A stretch of DNA of 64,000 bases from Actinobacteria bacterium UBA6100 (GCA_002423585.1 DIWS01000013.1:186001-250000); one strand, 5' to 3'; shown: positions 35,923 to 44,949, numbered from the stretch's first letter. Notes: generated by a model from the sequence alone, not told the origin. Program-made: numbers and translations.

Positions 35923-35934
35923 AGACGACGACTC

Positions 35935-36984
35935 ATGGCAGACGACCCCGACGTGATCATGACGCGTGAGGCGTACGAGGCCGCCGAAGCCGGGCGGCTG
36001 TCGCCGCGAGCGGCTCTCTCCTCGGCCACTCGCGGGCGCGAGAACCCGTCGCATGCCGACCCGTACCGCACCGAGTACCAGCGCGACCGCGACCGCATCC
36101 TGCACAGCAAGGCGTTCCGCCGTCTGTCGCACAAGACGCAGGTCTTCCTTGCGCCCGAGGGCGACCACTACCGGACCCGCCTCACGCACACCCTCGAGGT
36201 GTCGCAGATCGCGCGCAGCGTGGCGCGGGCCCTCAACCTCAACGAGGACCTCACCGAGGCGATCGCGCTCGGCCACGACCTCGGCCATACGCCGTTCGGC
36301 CACATCGGGGAGTCGGCGCTAAACGATGCGCTCAAGATCGCGCACCGTCGCGACCCGCACGCGCCTGCCGCGTACCACCACAACCTGCAGAGCCTGCGCA
36401 TCGTCGAGTGTCTTGAGTACGAGGGCAAGGGCCTCAATCTCACCTGGGAGGTGCGCGACGGCATCCGCTGCCACACGGGCCGCAAGCGTGCGAGCACGCT
36501 CGAGGGGCAGATCGTGGCGATCGCCGACCGCGTGGCGTACGTGAACCACGACATCGATGACGCTATCCGCGCCGGCGTGCTCACCGAAGACGACCTGCCC
36601 GCGGGTGCGTGTGGCGTCCTCGGGCACACGATCAATCAGCGCATCACTACGATGGTCACGAGTCTGGTGCAGACCTCGGCGGTCTCACCTGTCATCACCA
36701 TGGCCGACGACATCTACAAGGCCATGATGGACCTGCGATCGTTCCTCTTCGACCACGTCTACCTCTCGCCGAACGCGAAGGCTGAGGAGCCCAAGGCGTA
36801 CAACGTCGTCCGCACGCTGTTCGACCACTACATGGCGCATCCGGCCGACCTCCCGCCGGACGAGCGGCCCGCCTCCGAAGCCGAGCTGGCCCAGGCTGTG
36901 ACCGACTACGTCTCCGGCATGACCGACCGCTTCGCCATCCGCACCTACGAGCATCTGATGATCCCGAGTCGCTGGCGGGTGTAG
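35935..36984 (+). CDS. dgt: Deoxyguanosinetriphosphate triphosphohydrolase-like protein
   Basis: This is an HD-domain dNTPase (349 residues). Motifs are RDRDRILHSKAFRRLSHKTQVF, TRLTHTLEVSQIAR (His), and GHDLGHTPFGHIGE with the HD metal pair. The enzyme hydrolyses dNTPs to nucleosides and triphosphate, regulating dNTP pools. The size fits the short type-2 subfamily. dgt before dnaG is common, though here the two are separated by other genes. Confidence 0.92.
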   Translation: MADDPDVIMTREAYEAAEAGRLSPRAALSSATRGRENPSHADPYRTEYQRDRDRILHSKAFRRLSHKTQVFLAPEGDHYRTRLTHTLEVSQIARSVARALNLNEDLTEAIALGHDLGHTPFGHIGESALNDALKIAHRRDPHAPAAYHHNLQSLRIVECLEYEGKGLNLTWEVRDGIRCHTGRKRASTLEGQIVAIADRVAYVNHDIDDAIRAGVLTEDDLPAGACGVLGHTINQRITTMVTSLVQTSAVSPVITMADDIYKAMMDLRSFLFDHVYLSPNAKAEEPKAYNVVRTLFDHYMAHPADLPPDERPASEAELAQAVTDYVSGMTDRFAIRTYEHLMIPSRWRV

Positions 36985-36986
36985 GG

Positions 36987-37994
36987 GTGGGGGAGGACCG
37001 GCCCAGGCGGCATCCGGGTCTCGACGTCTTGAAGGGCGCTGCGATGGCGCTCGTCATCTTCAACCACGCGGTGCTCTGGCCGATGCGCGCCGGCGACCGA
37101 CCGAGCGCCTTCTTCTACGGCATCGCGTTCGGGACGGTGGCGGCCTTCGCCGCCTCGACGGGCTACCTGCGCGGACTGAAGCCCCCGGCGAGCGACCGTG
37201 CGGCGCTCCTGCGACGCGCTCGCCAGCTCCTGCTGCCCTGGGCGGTCTGCGCGCCGCTGTACGCCGCGGCGCCCTACGTGTGGCGGCTCGTGGGCGGAGG
37301 CAGCCTGCCCTTCGGTTTCGCGCCGGTGCCGTGGGCACGCGAGATCCTGCTCGGCGGAGGACCACTGTGGTTCCTACCGGTGCTCTTCGTGTCACAGGCG
37401 GCCTGCACGCCGTTCATCCGCCGGACGCGCTCGTGGTGGCCCGCGATCGGCGCACTCACGCTGTATGCGGTCGTCGCGGTGGCGGCGTCGCTCAGAAACG
37501 TGAGCCCGCTCGAACTCGGACGGGGCACCTTCTGGGCGATGGCGCCGCTGTACGCGGCAGCGTTCTGGTTTGGGCTGCGACTGGCACAGGACGGCCGACC
37601 GCGGATGTCCGTTCACACAGCAACGATCATTGTGGTCTTAACGATGATCGTCGGTGGCGGCGTCACCCTCACCCGGGCGCTGCTGCCCGAGGCACGCTGG
37701 CTGATGTGGCTGCCCTACGCGATCGGGCTGGTGGGCGGGTGCGTCGCGCTCGTGCCCGCCGCTGATGCGATGACGGTGCCGCCCGGGTGGGTCATGGCCA
37801 TGCTGTCGCGGGCCGGCAAGGCGTCTCTGTGGCTCTACGTCCTGCACCCGGCCCTCGTGGGTCCGGTGGTCATCGCGCTCGATGGTCGGGGAGGCGTGGC
37901 GGCAGCCGCGCTCACGGCAGCGGCCGCCACGGTGGCGGGCACGCTTCTCGTGGAGTGGTCGCGCCGCACGCTCCTGCCCGGGACCGCCGCTTAG
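36987..37994 (+). CDS. Acyltransferase-3-like integral membrane protein
   Basis: The 335-residue protein has about ten hydrophobic segments and opens LDVLKGAAMALVIFNHAVL, resembling the N-terminus of acyltransferase-3 (OafA/NolL-like) proteins in which a His in the first helix is important. Such enzymes O-acylate surface glycans. The match is by topology and N-terminal motif only, so substrate and activity are unknown. The GTG start lies three bases after dgt. Opening GDRPRR-type basic residues mark the cytoplasmic start. Confidence 0.6.
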   Translation: MGEDRPRRHPGLDVLKGAAMALVIFNHAVLWPMRAGDRPSAFFYGIAFGTVAAFAASTGYLRGLKPPASDRAALLRRARQLLLPWAVCAPLYAAAPYVWRLVGGGSLPFGFAPVPWAREILLGGGPLWFLPVLFVSQAACTPFIRRTRSWWPAIGALTLYAVVAVAASLRNVSPLELGRGTFWAMAPLYAAAFWFGLRLAQDGRPRMSVHTATIIVVLTMIVGGGVTLTRALLPEARWLMWLPYAIGLVGGCVALVPAADAMTVPPGWVMAMLSRAGKASLWLYVLHPALVGPVVIALDGRGGVAAAALTAAAATVAGTLLVEWSRRTLLPGTAA

Positions 37995-38111
37995 GCGCCT
38001 TTCGCGTGTTGCCGCTCCCTGGGCGTTCGGCTATCATCGCCAAAGCGCCGAGGGGGCTTCGCGCCTGCCCTGGGCTGCTTGAGTATTCACCGGGAAGGGA
38101 GACGCACGTTC

Positions 38112-40202
38112 ATGGCTGAATGGATTGCTTGGCTCGCGCCGGCAGCCGCATTGCTGGGTACGGCGATGGCGGCATATCTCGGCATCTGGGTCCTGAAGCA
38201 GGATCCGGGCACCGAGAAGATGCAGGAGATCTCGAAGGCGGTCCAGGAGGGCGCCCTCGCGTTCCTGCTCCGCGAGTACCGGGTGTTGATCATCTTCGCG
38301 GGTGTGGTGTTCGTCGTCCTCGGGTTCGCCGTGAACTGGCTCACCGCCGTGGCGTTCCTGACTGGTGGCATCCTCTCCGCCGCGGCCGGATTCATCGGCA
38401 TGCACGTTGCCACCCGCGCCAACGCGCGCACGGCGCAGGCCGCCACCAGCGGCGTTGCCAAGGCGCTCAACGTGGCGTTCCGCTCCGGTCTCACGATGGG
38501 CCTCACGGTGGCCTCGTTCGGCCTCGGCGGTCTTTCGCTGTGGGCGATCATCCTGATCGTGTCGGGTGAGGATCCGCTCGCATCGGCCGAGATCGTGAAC
38601 GGGTTCGCCATGGGCGCCAGCTCCATCGCGCTCTTCGCCCGTGTGGGCGGCGGTATCTATACCAAGGCCGCCGACGTGGGCGCAGACCTCGTGGGCAAGG
38701 TCGAAGCCGGCATTCCCGAGGACGATCCTCGCAACCCCGCCACCATCGCCGACAACGTGGGCGACAACGTGGGCGACGTGGCCGGCATGGGCGCCGACCT
38801 CTTCGAGAGCTACGTCGGCTCGATCCTCGCGCCGATCGTGCTTGCCGTTTCGCTCTGGTTCATCCCCGGTATGCCGAAGTCGATCGACTTCATGTACGGT
38901 GTCACCGCACCGCTTCTGATCGCGGCCTTCGGCATCGTGGCTTCGATCGTCGGCCTGTTCGCTGTCCGTGCGAAGGAGGGTGCGCACCTGCACACCGCTC
39001 TCAACATGGGCACCTATGTGGCCGCGGTCCTCGAGGTCGCGGGCATGGGCTTCCTGTTCTGGCACTGGAGCACGCGCGCCGGCGCCGACCCGTCCCGCCT
39101 GTGGTTCTTCGGTGCAGTCGTGGCCGGTCTTGCTGCCGGTATCGCGATCGGCAAGATCACCGAGTACTACTGCTCGGATGCGTACAAGCCGGTCAAGGAC
39201 ATCGCATCGGCTTCCGAGACCGGTGCCGCCACCAACATCATCCAGGGCCTCGGCACTGGCATGATGTCCACCGCGCTGCCGATCCTCGTGGTCGCGGCCG
39301 CGATCATCGGTGCGTTTGCGATGGGTAACGCCGCAGTCCCGGATAACGATCTCTCGGGCATCTACGGCATCGGTCTTGCCGCGCTCGGCATGCTCTCCAT
39401 CACTGCCATCACCGTGGGCGTGGACGCGTACGGCCCGGTGGCCGACAACGCCGGCGGTATCGCCGAGATGGCCGGTATGGGCAAGGACATCCGTAAGATC
39501 ACCGACTCGCTCGACAGTGTGGGAAATACCACTGCTGCCATCGCGAAGGGCTTCGCCATCGGCTCGGCGGGCCTCACGGCTCTCGCGCTGTTCGTGGCGT
39601 TCCGCCAGAGCCTGGCGGTCGGCGGTCTGACGATCGACATGTCGCTGGAGAACCCCTACGTCATCTCCGGTCTGTTCATCGGCGGCATGCTGCCGTTCCT
39701 GTTCGGCGCGCTCACCATGGGCGCCGTTGGACGTGCCGCTTTCGCCATGATCGGCGAGGTCCGTCGGCAGTTCAAGGAGATCCCGGGCATCATGGAGGGT
39801 ACCGGCAAGCCGGACTACGCGGCGTGCGTGGACATCTCCACCAAGGGCGCGCTCAAGGAGATGGTCGTCCCCGGTGCTATCGCCGTGGCCGTGCCGATCC
39901 TCGTGGGTCTCGTGGACCTGTCGCTCCTGGCCGGCCTTCTCGCCGGTGCGCTCGTGACCGGGTTCCTGCTCGCCATCTTCATGGCCAACGCCGGTGGCGC
40001 GTGGGACAACGCCAAGAAGTACATCGAAGGCGGCGCGCACGGCGGCAAGGGCTCTGAGGCCCACAAGGCCGCGGTCGTGGGTGACACCGTGGGTGACCCC
40101 TTCAAGGACACCTCCGGTCCGTCGATGAACATCCTCATCAAGCTGATGACCGTCGTGTCACTCGTCTTCGTTCCGCTGTTCCTCAAGGTGCACGGCGGGT
40201 AA
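38112..40202 (+). CDS. hppA: Membrane ion-translocating pyrophosphatase (predicted K+-dependent)
   Basis: This ~696-residue, ~16-helix protein couples PPi hydrolysis to H+ or Na+ pumping. The hallmarks are GGGIYTKAADVGADLVGKVE, DNVGDNVGDVAGMGADLFESY and a C-terminal DNAKKYIEGG with GDTVGDPFKDTSGPS. In GNTTAAIAKG, Ala475 occupies the site where K+-independent enzymes carry Lys, so K+ dependence is predicted. Which ion is pumped is not resolved. ATG 38112 follows GGGAAGGGA. It could recover energy from PPi and fits an energy-limited anaerobe. Confidence 0.95.
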   Translation: MAEWIAWLAPAAALLGTAMAAYLGIWVLKQDPGTEKMQEISKAVQEGALAFLLREYRVLIIFAGVVFVVLGFAVNWLTAVAFLTGGILSAAAGFIGMHVATRANARTAQAATSGVAKALNVAFRSGLTMGLTVASFGLGGLSLWAIILIVSGEDPLASAEIVNGFAMGASSIALFARVGGGIYTKAADVGADLVGKVEAGIPEDDPRNPATIADNVGDNVGDVAGMGADLFESYVGSILAPIVLAVSLWFIPGMPKSIDFMYGVTAPLLIAAFGIVASIVGLFAVRAKEGAHLHTALNMGTYVAAVLEVAGMGFLFWHWSTRAGADPSRLWFFGAVVAGLAAGIAIGKITEYYCSDAYKPVKDIASASETGAATNIIQGLGTGMMSTALPILVVAAAIIGAFAMGNAAVPDNDLSGIYGIGLAALGMLSITAITVGVDAYGPVADNAGGIAEMAGMGKDIRKITDSLDSVGNTTAAIAKGFAIGSAGLTALALFVAFRQSLAVGGLTIDMSLENPYVISGLFIGGMLPFLFGALTMGAVGRAAFAMIGEVRRQFKEIPGIMEGTGKPDYAACVDISTKGALKEMVVPGAIAVAVPILVGLVDLSLLAGLLAGALVTGFLLAIFMANAGGAWDNAKKYIEGGAHGGKGSEAHKAAVVGDTVGDPFKDTSGPSMNILIKLMTVVSLVFVPLFLKVHGG

Positions 40203-40230
40203 GCATCCCGCAGACACGGGTACGTGAGTG

Positions 40231-40262
40231 CTCCCGGGTGCCGGAAACGGTGCCCGGGAGCT
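40231..40262 (+). terminator. Intrinsic terminator of hppA
   Basis: A 14-bp stem with two G-U pairs (40231-40244 with 40249-40262), GAAA tetraloop, followed by TTCGTTT. It lies 28 bases after the hppA stop. Confidence 0.85.
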
Positions 40263-40375
40263 TCGTTTAGGGGCGATTCTCAGGGGTACGAACGAAATAT
40301 AGGACCAGTCTGTTGTCGTTGTGGGGCGATGATTCGTTCGGTGATGAGCGAATTGTTATGAGTGATTGGGCTCTT

Positions 40376-40391
40376 TGTGACGTAAGTCACA
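40376..40391 (+). promoter_or_regulatory. CRP/FNR-family operator dyad upstream of the 15-haem cytochrome
   Basis: TGTGACGTAAGTCACA is a perfect palindrome that matches the CRP consensus TGTGA-N6-TCACA exactly. It lies 146 bases before the cytochrome ATG in an AT-richer leader. The rest of 40263-40536 has no gene and no riboswitch I can recognise. Activation by a CRP/FNR-type regulator in response to redox or nucleotide state is inferred. Confidence 0.65.
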
Positions 40392-40536
40392 GTAAGAAGT
40401 CGCACGGTGACGCAAGATTCGTTTAGGTGGAATCAGCGATTCTGCTTGGAGAGAGGAGCATGTAAGAGAGAGGATGGGAGGGTTGCGAAGCGAGGGAAGC
40501 CGCAAGTTCGTCCGACAAGCCGAAGGGAGGTAGTGT

Positions 40537-43500
40537 ATGAGAAGGGGAAGCGGGCCCCTACGCTGGCGAGTATTGATCAGCGTAGTGTGCCTGGCTCTCG
40601 CAGTGAGTGTTCCGGCGATAGCGCTGGGAGCTACACTGACTCCGGTCTATCGTTTCTACAACACGAAGGCCGGGACACACTTCTACACCGCCAGTGAGAC
40701 AGAGAAGGCCAATGTCTTGGCCACAATGGGCGGAACATATTCGTTTGAGGGTGTCGCTTACCAACTTGAGACCGACAACCCGCAGATGAACGCTCCGCTC
40801 TATCGCTTCTACAACAAAGTCACTGGCACCCACTTCTACACCGCTAGCGAGACGGAGAAGAACCTCGTCCTGACCACCATGGCGACGACGTTCAACTACG
40901 AAGGCGTTGCCTACAACGTCAGCTTGAACGCTACCGGGAACATCCCGGTGTACCGGTTCTACAACACCAAGGTCGGCGGGCACTTCTACACCGCCAGTGA
41001 GGCAGAGAAGACCATCGTGCTTAACACGATGAGCGGGGTGTACAGATACGAAGGCCCCGCCTTCTACCTGGCCTACACTGCGGGCCCGACGCCTCCGACC
41101 GGTGATGTCACGGCGCCTACCACGACGACCGACCTCAAGTCGGTCTACCGTGGTCTGGCGACGATCCGCTTCTTTGCGGTCGACAACGCCGGCGGCACGG
41201 GTGTGGACCGTACGTACTACAACCTCGACAGCCTGGGCGTCGCAGAGGGCACGATCGCGTACGCGAGCTCTCAGGGCACGCACACGATCGAGTACTGGTC
41301 GGTGGACAAGGCCGGCAACGTGGAGACCCACCACATCGCGAACTTCACGATCGTCTCGGTTCATGCTGAGCCGGACATCGAGGAGTGCACGGTGTGCCAC
41401 AGCGGTGACCTGATGACGCTTCACGAAGGTCCCGGCTGCGTTGCATGCCACGGCACCGGTATCACGCCGAGCTTCGACTGCGCGGATTGTCACTACGCGC
41501 CCGAGAAGCCGTTCCACGACGGTCTCCCCGGCGCTCACGATGGCTCAGCCGAGACCTGCACGGACGCGGGCTGCCACGACAACGACGTGAGCGTTATCCA
41601 CGACACGATGCTGTCCAATGGCGAGACCCCGCCGAGCTGCGCTGCATGCCACGCCGATGGCGTCACGCCGTCCACTGAGTGCGCGAGCTGCCACGACGGC
41701 TATGCGGACATCCACCCGGCCCTTGGCGCTGACGTGCACAAGGTCGTCGGGTTCTGCTACACCGTCGGGTGCCACGTCACCTACGGCGGCGCGCAGAAGA
41801 GCGATGTCACCCTGCTGCACAACACCTGGGCGAAGAACCCCGGTTGTGCCGCATGCCACGCTTCTGGTGTCGAGCCGACGCTCACCTGCTTCGACTCCGA
41901 CTGCCACGGCGCAGGCGGCATGACGCTCGAGGATACGCACATGTATCACGATACGTTCGATGCGTCGGGCGACAACAGCGGTGGCTGCACGGCATGCCAC
42001 AGCACCGATATCGCCGTTGCGCACACTCCTGTCGGCTGCAGCTGCCACACGGAGACGCACTACAACGACATGATGGCTCCGCTGCTTGAGGCTGGAGACA
42101 CCGAGTGCCTCGACTGCCACGAGGATCCGATGGATCCGAACGCGGCCTATCCGTATCACGTTGATGCGCACGCCGTTGTTCAGGATGCGATCGCCGCGAA
42201 CAGCGCCGGTTGTGTGGCGTGCCACGGTGAGGATCTCATGGCCGTACTGCCGGCAGGCAACCCCGTGACCGGCGTCAGCGAGCACAACTACTGCTCTTGC
42301 CACGAGTATGGCGAGGCCGAGGGCAAGACCGCGTGCGAGGACTGCCATGGTCCCGCGATGGACGCGTCCACGACCTACCCGTATCACGTGGATTCCCACA
42401 CTGCGTTTGAGGCCGGCGTCGATGGTGACGTCAGCTCCTCATGCGTGTCCTGCCACGGATCGAACCTGCTCACTGTGGGCGCGGTCGATCTTCACGTGAA
42501 GGATGCGCACGCGGGCTGTGTGTGCCACGCGTACGATGACCTCGTTGGTGAGGGCTTCGGCTTGATGGGCGCGACGACGGCTGCGGCTGGCGAGTGTGCC
42601 GACTGCCACGAGGGCAGCATGGCACCGCACGGCTTCGCAGACGGCGTCTCCGCGCACCACGCGGAGAGCTGGGTCGCTGCGTCCGGTCACAACACCACCA
42701 CCTTCGGCACCATCGGTGCCACGGAGGACTTCAGTGGGATCCTGACCGGTACGGACGGCAATGCTGTCACGGATGTCTGGACGTTCCCGAGTGTCAACGT
42801 GTTCTGGGAGGATGGCGATTCTGCGGCCCCCACAGACGCGATGTACCTGGCGTCGGACTCCGTCGTGACGTGTGAAGACTGCCACACCGGCTTTGCCGCG
42901 GCAGGTCCGCACGGCGCGAACGACAACTGGGCCATCGATCCCGACTACCCGGCGGACTTCTCGTACGCCGAGCTGACGAAGGACGTGGCGCAGTATCCGT
43001 CCGGCATCAAGCTCCGCTCCACGCTGGTCAAGGAGACGCAGACGTATTCGAGTGGCATGGGGCTGATCTGCTCCAAGTGCCACGACCTGCAGAACTACGC
43101 CTCCGGTACGACCTTTGGCGTGCCGCTGCCGCTGATGTCGACCGGTAGTGGTCAGTTCTACCTGGAGAGCTACGATTTCACATTCACGCCGTTCTACACG
43201 ACCATCAGCCGCAACACCGGCTGGAGCGTGTTCCTGAACGCGGATGGCGATCCCGCTACTCCTGAGCAGGCTCTCACGAACACGTCGGATCCGAAGACGC
43301 TGAACGCCGGTTACACGGTGTACACGCAGTCGGCGACCAGCACGGTCAACACGGCCGCGATCGGATCCTCCAACACGGCGCACTCCAGCCACCACCAGGA
43401 CACCAACGACGGTTCCGCGCAGTGCGTGAACTGCCACGTTGCTATCCCGCACGGCTGGAAGACCCCGCGTCTGCTGGTGAACACGGGCTGGAACGCCACC

Positions 43501-43821
43501 GTCAACGGCATTCACGCAGGTGCCATCGAGGGTGACCGTGCACCGTACCGCGACCCGGACGTGCTTGGCACGGATGCGGTCGAGGGCACCGCGATGCTGA
43601 TCAATCCGGCGACCGGCTACAACGGCATGGGTGCTCTCACCTGGCCGGCCGGTGGCCCGACTAACATGCTGAACGGTGCCGCTGTGTGGGACCGCTACAC
43701 CTGCGAAGGTTGCGGCCATCACTACCACGCGGTGCAAGAGCGTGACGGCGACAACGTGAGGATCATCACGAACAGCTCCAACTATGTAGACGACTATCGC
43801 GCCGATTACTCTGCGCCATAG
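40537..43821 (+). CDS. Secreted 15-haem cytochrome with N-terminal VYRFYN/HFYT (DUF5648-like) repeats
   Basis: The 1094-residue protein has a signal peptide (residues ~1-31). Three ~45-residue repeats follow, each with YRFYN, G-HFYTAS-EK and YEG-A-Y landmarks as in DUF5648. A beta-rich Ig-like domain covers ~190-275. I count 15 canonical CXXCH motifs between Cys284 and ~967. There are also three CX4CH (CTDAGCH, CYTVGCH, CFDSDCH) and three CXCH (two CSCH, one CVCH), which may or may not carry haem. No cell-wall anchor is visible. A strong GAAGGGAGG site precedes ATG. It may be an adhesive extracellular electron-transfer protein; that is inference. Confidence 0.85.
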   Translation: MRRGSGPLRWRVLISVVCLALAVSVPAIALGATLTPVYRFYNTKAGTHFYTASETEKANVLATMGGTYSFEGVAYQLETDNPQMNAPLYRFYNKVTGTHFYTASETEKNLVLTTMATTFNYEGVAYNVSLNATGNIPVYRFYNTKVGGHFYTASEAEKTIVLNTMSGVYRYEGPAFYLAYTAGPTPPTGDVTAPTTTTDLKSVYRGLATIRFFAVDNAGGTGVDRTYYNLDSLGVAEGTIAYASSQGTHTIEYWSVDKAGNVETHHIANFTIVSVHAEPDIEECTVCHSGDLMTLHEGPGCVACHGTGITPSFDCADCHYAPEKPFHDGLPGAHDGSAETCTDAGCHDNDVSVIHDTMLSNGETPPSCAACHADGVTPSTECASCHDGYADIHPALGADVHKVVGFCYTVGCHVTYGGAQKSDVTLLHNTWAKNPGCAACHASGVEPTLTCFDSDCHGAGGMTLEDTHMYHDTFDASGDNSGGCTACHSTDIAVAHTPVGCSCHTETHYNDMMAPLLEAGDTECLDCHEDPMDPNAAYPYHVDAHAVVQDAIAANSAGCVACHGEDLMAVLPAGNPVTGVSEHNYCSCHEYGEAEGKTACEDCHGPAMDASTTYPYHVDSHTAFEAGVDGDVSSSCVSCHGSNLLTVGAVDLHVKDAHAGCVCHAYDDLVGEGFGLMGATTAAAGECADCHEGSMAPHGFADGVSAHHAESWVAASGHNTTTFGTIGATEDFSGILTGTDGNAVTDVWTFPSVNVFWEDGDSAAPTDAMYLASDSVVTCEDCHTGFAAAGPHGANDNWAIDPDYPADFSYAELTKDVAQYPSGIKLRSTLVKETQTYSSGMGLICSKCHDLQNYASGTTFGVPLPLMSTGSGQFYLESYDFTFTPFYTTISRNTGWSVFLNADGDPATPEQALTNTSDPKTLNAGYTVYTQSATSTVNTAAIGSSNTAHSSHHQDTNDGSAQCVNCHVAIPHGWKTPRLLVNTGWNATVNGIHAGAIEGDRAPYRDPDVLGTDAVEGTAMLINPATGYNGMGALTWPAGGPTNMLNGAAVWDRYTCEGCGHHYHAVQERDGDNVRIITNSSNYVDDYRADYSAP

Positions 43822-43830
43822 CCCCACAAC

Positions 43831-43860
43831 TGGAGGGGCGGGTACTACTCCGCCCCTCCA
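43831..43860 (+). terminator. Hairpin after the 15-haem cytochrome
   Basis: An 11-bp perfect stem (43831-43841 with 43850-43860) with an eight-base loop starts nine bases after the stop. There is no T-run. It may end transcription or stabilise the upstream mRNA while allowing read-through to the next gene. Confidence 0.65.
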
Positions 43861-43918
43861 TACAGGGTTCGTTGACGAATCGCTCCGTTGTGACGGGTAC
43901 TGAGAGGAAGAGTGAACA

Positions 43919-44824
43919 ATGGAAACAAGCAAGCTCACCCGTAGGCAGTTCCTTGGAGGAACTGCAGCGGTGGCAGCTGCTGCGGCACTTCCGGCGGTGG
44001 CCGGGGTCGCGCCCGCAGTTGCGACGCCGGCTGGCACGCTCAGCGCCGCCGCGGCTGCGCTCACGCCGTGGATGCCGCTGAATGTCGAGGCAGCCGCGAA
44101 GCACGGCTATGAGATCTACAAGGGCGTTCACAGCGCCCTTGGGCAGACTGGTTGAAGCGAGGGAACCTGGTGGCCCGTGATTGGCCAACTCGCAGCGAAC
44201 TACCCGAGCACTCTGTACAACCAGATCCCGCGTGGCATCTTCAACTACGGTGGCGGCGGCGTGAACGCATGGCGCAGCATCTGTGGTGGCCCGAACGCCG
44301 GGTCGGCACTGCTCGCCGCGGTCGGAGCTCCGACGAGCGTCAAGGACGCGTACATGGCCTGGTACGAGGGCTTCGCGTTCCCGAGCAACGCCGCGTATAC
44401 CGCATACGCAGCCGGTGGCTGGACGCTTACCGGTAAGCAGATCCCGAAGAACAACGCTCCGCAGGCGGTGCCGAAGTCACTCCTGTGCCACTCATCGCAC
44501 GGTCGTTGGACCGAGGCCGCTGGTGGGTCTGAAGGTGCGTGGGTGCAGACGCAGTTTGCGGGCAGCCTTGGCGACGCTGGTAGCGATCGCTGCGGCAAGC
44601 TCGTGTTCGACTGCGTGACAAAGCTCGCCGAGCTCATCAACGCATGGAAGGCGACTCCGGCTGATTGGCCGAGTACGACCATCCCCGGCACGCTCGATCC
44701 GAGCGTTGCGACCTGCCTGACCGGTGGTTGCCACGGCGGTGCCGGCGCGTACGACCCGGAGATCATCGATTGTGCTCCTGAGGTCGCCGGCAAGATGAAG
44801 TGCGACGAGTCCTGCCACCAGTAG
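43919..44824 (+). CDS. Probable selenoprotein: Tat-exported split-Soret cytochrome-like protein (C_GCAxxG_C_C family)
   Basis: Two open segments, 43919-44152 and 44156-44824, are in the same frame and separated only by TGA 44153-44155. Read through, they give a 301-residue protein with Sec79. A Tat signal is at residues 7-30 (RRQFLGG then an Ala-rich core). After Sec79 come a YGGGG segment, C122 in ICGGPNAG (matching GCAxxG), LLCHSSH at C190, DRCGKLVFDC, CLTGGCH at 266-272 and CDESCHQ at the C-terminus. The order matches my recollection of split-Soret cytochrome c proteins, where the first Cys stands at the TGA position. A hairpin follows the TGA. It precedes a lipoprotein and ResBC. Alternatives are a nonsense mutation or sequencing error. 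Confidence 0.78.
44157..44193 (+). promoter_or_regulatory. SECIS-like hairpin directly downstream of the in-frame TGA
   Basis: The outer stem pairs GCGAG (44157-44161) with CTCGC (44189-44193). The inner stem pairs TGGCC (44171-44175) with GGCCA (44183-44187), and the apical loop CGTGATT contains GU. It begins one base after the TGA, as bacterial SECIS elements do. Fold and position are seen; SelB recognition is inferred. Confidence 0.55.
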
Positions 44825-44875
44825 TATCTGATGGTGGGATCGCACGCTGCCGTCACTGACGGTAGGTGCAAGGCA

Positions 44876-44901
44876 GGGGGCGGGCAGTGATGCCCGCCCC
44901 C
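44876..44901 (+). terminator. Hairpin after the selenoprotein gene
   Basis: A perfect 11-bp GC-rich stem (44876-44886 with 44891-44901) with GTGA loop lies 50 bases after the stop codon and before the next gene. It has no T-run. Confidence 0.65.
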
Positions 44902-44949
44902 GACCTCGCCCGAGAACAGGTTGACGATCGAGATGAGTGGTGAGGACCG

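Noticed and set aside
38034..40064. 676-codon minus-strand open frame opposite hppA
   Set aside because: Antisense to a highly conserved pyrophosphatase; His/Arg/Asp-rich shadow.
40263..40536. Possible cyclic-di-GMP riboswitch in the leader of the 15-haem cytochrome
   Set aside because: I looked for GEMM landmarks because they often precede cytochrome genes, but the conserved core bases are not there. Only the CRP-type dyad is convincing.
43919..44155. Stand-alone 78-residue Tat-signal peptide gene
   Set aside because: It has a Tat signal but no domain, and the downstream frame continues without shift. Selenocysteine read-through explains it better.
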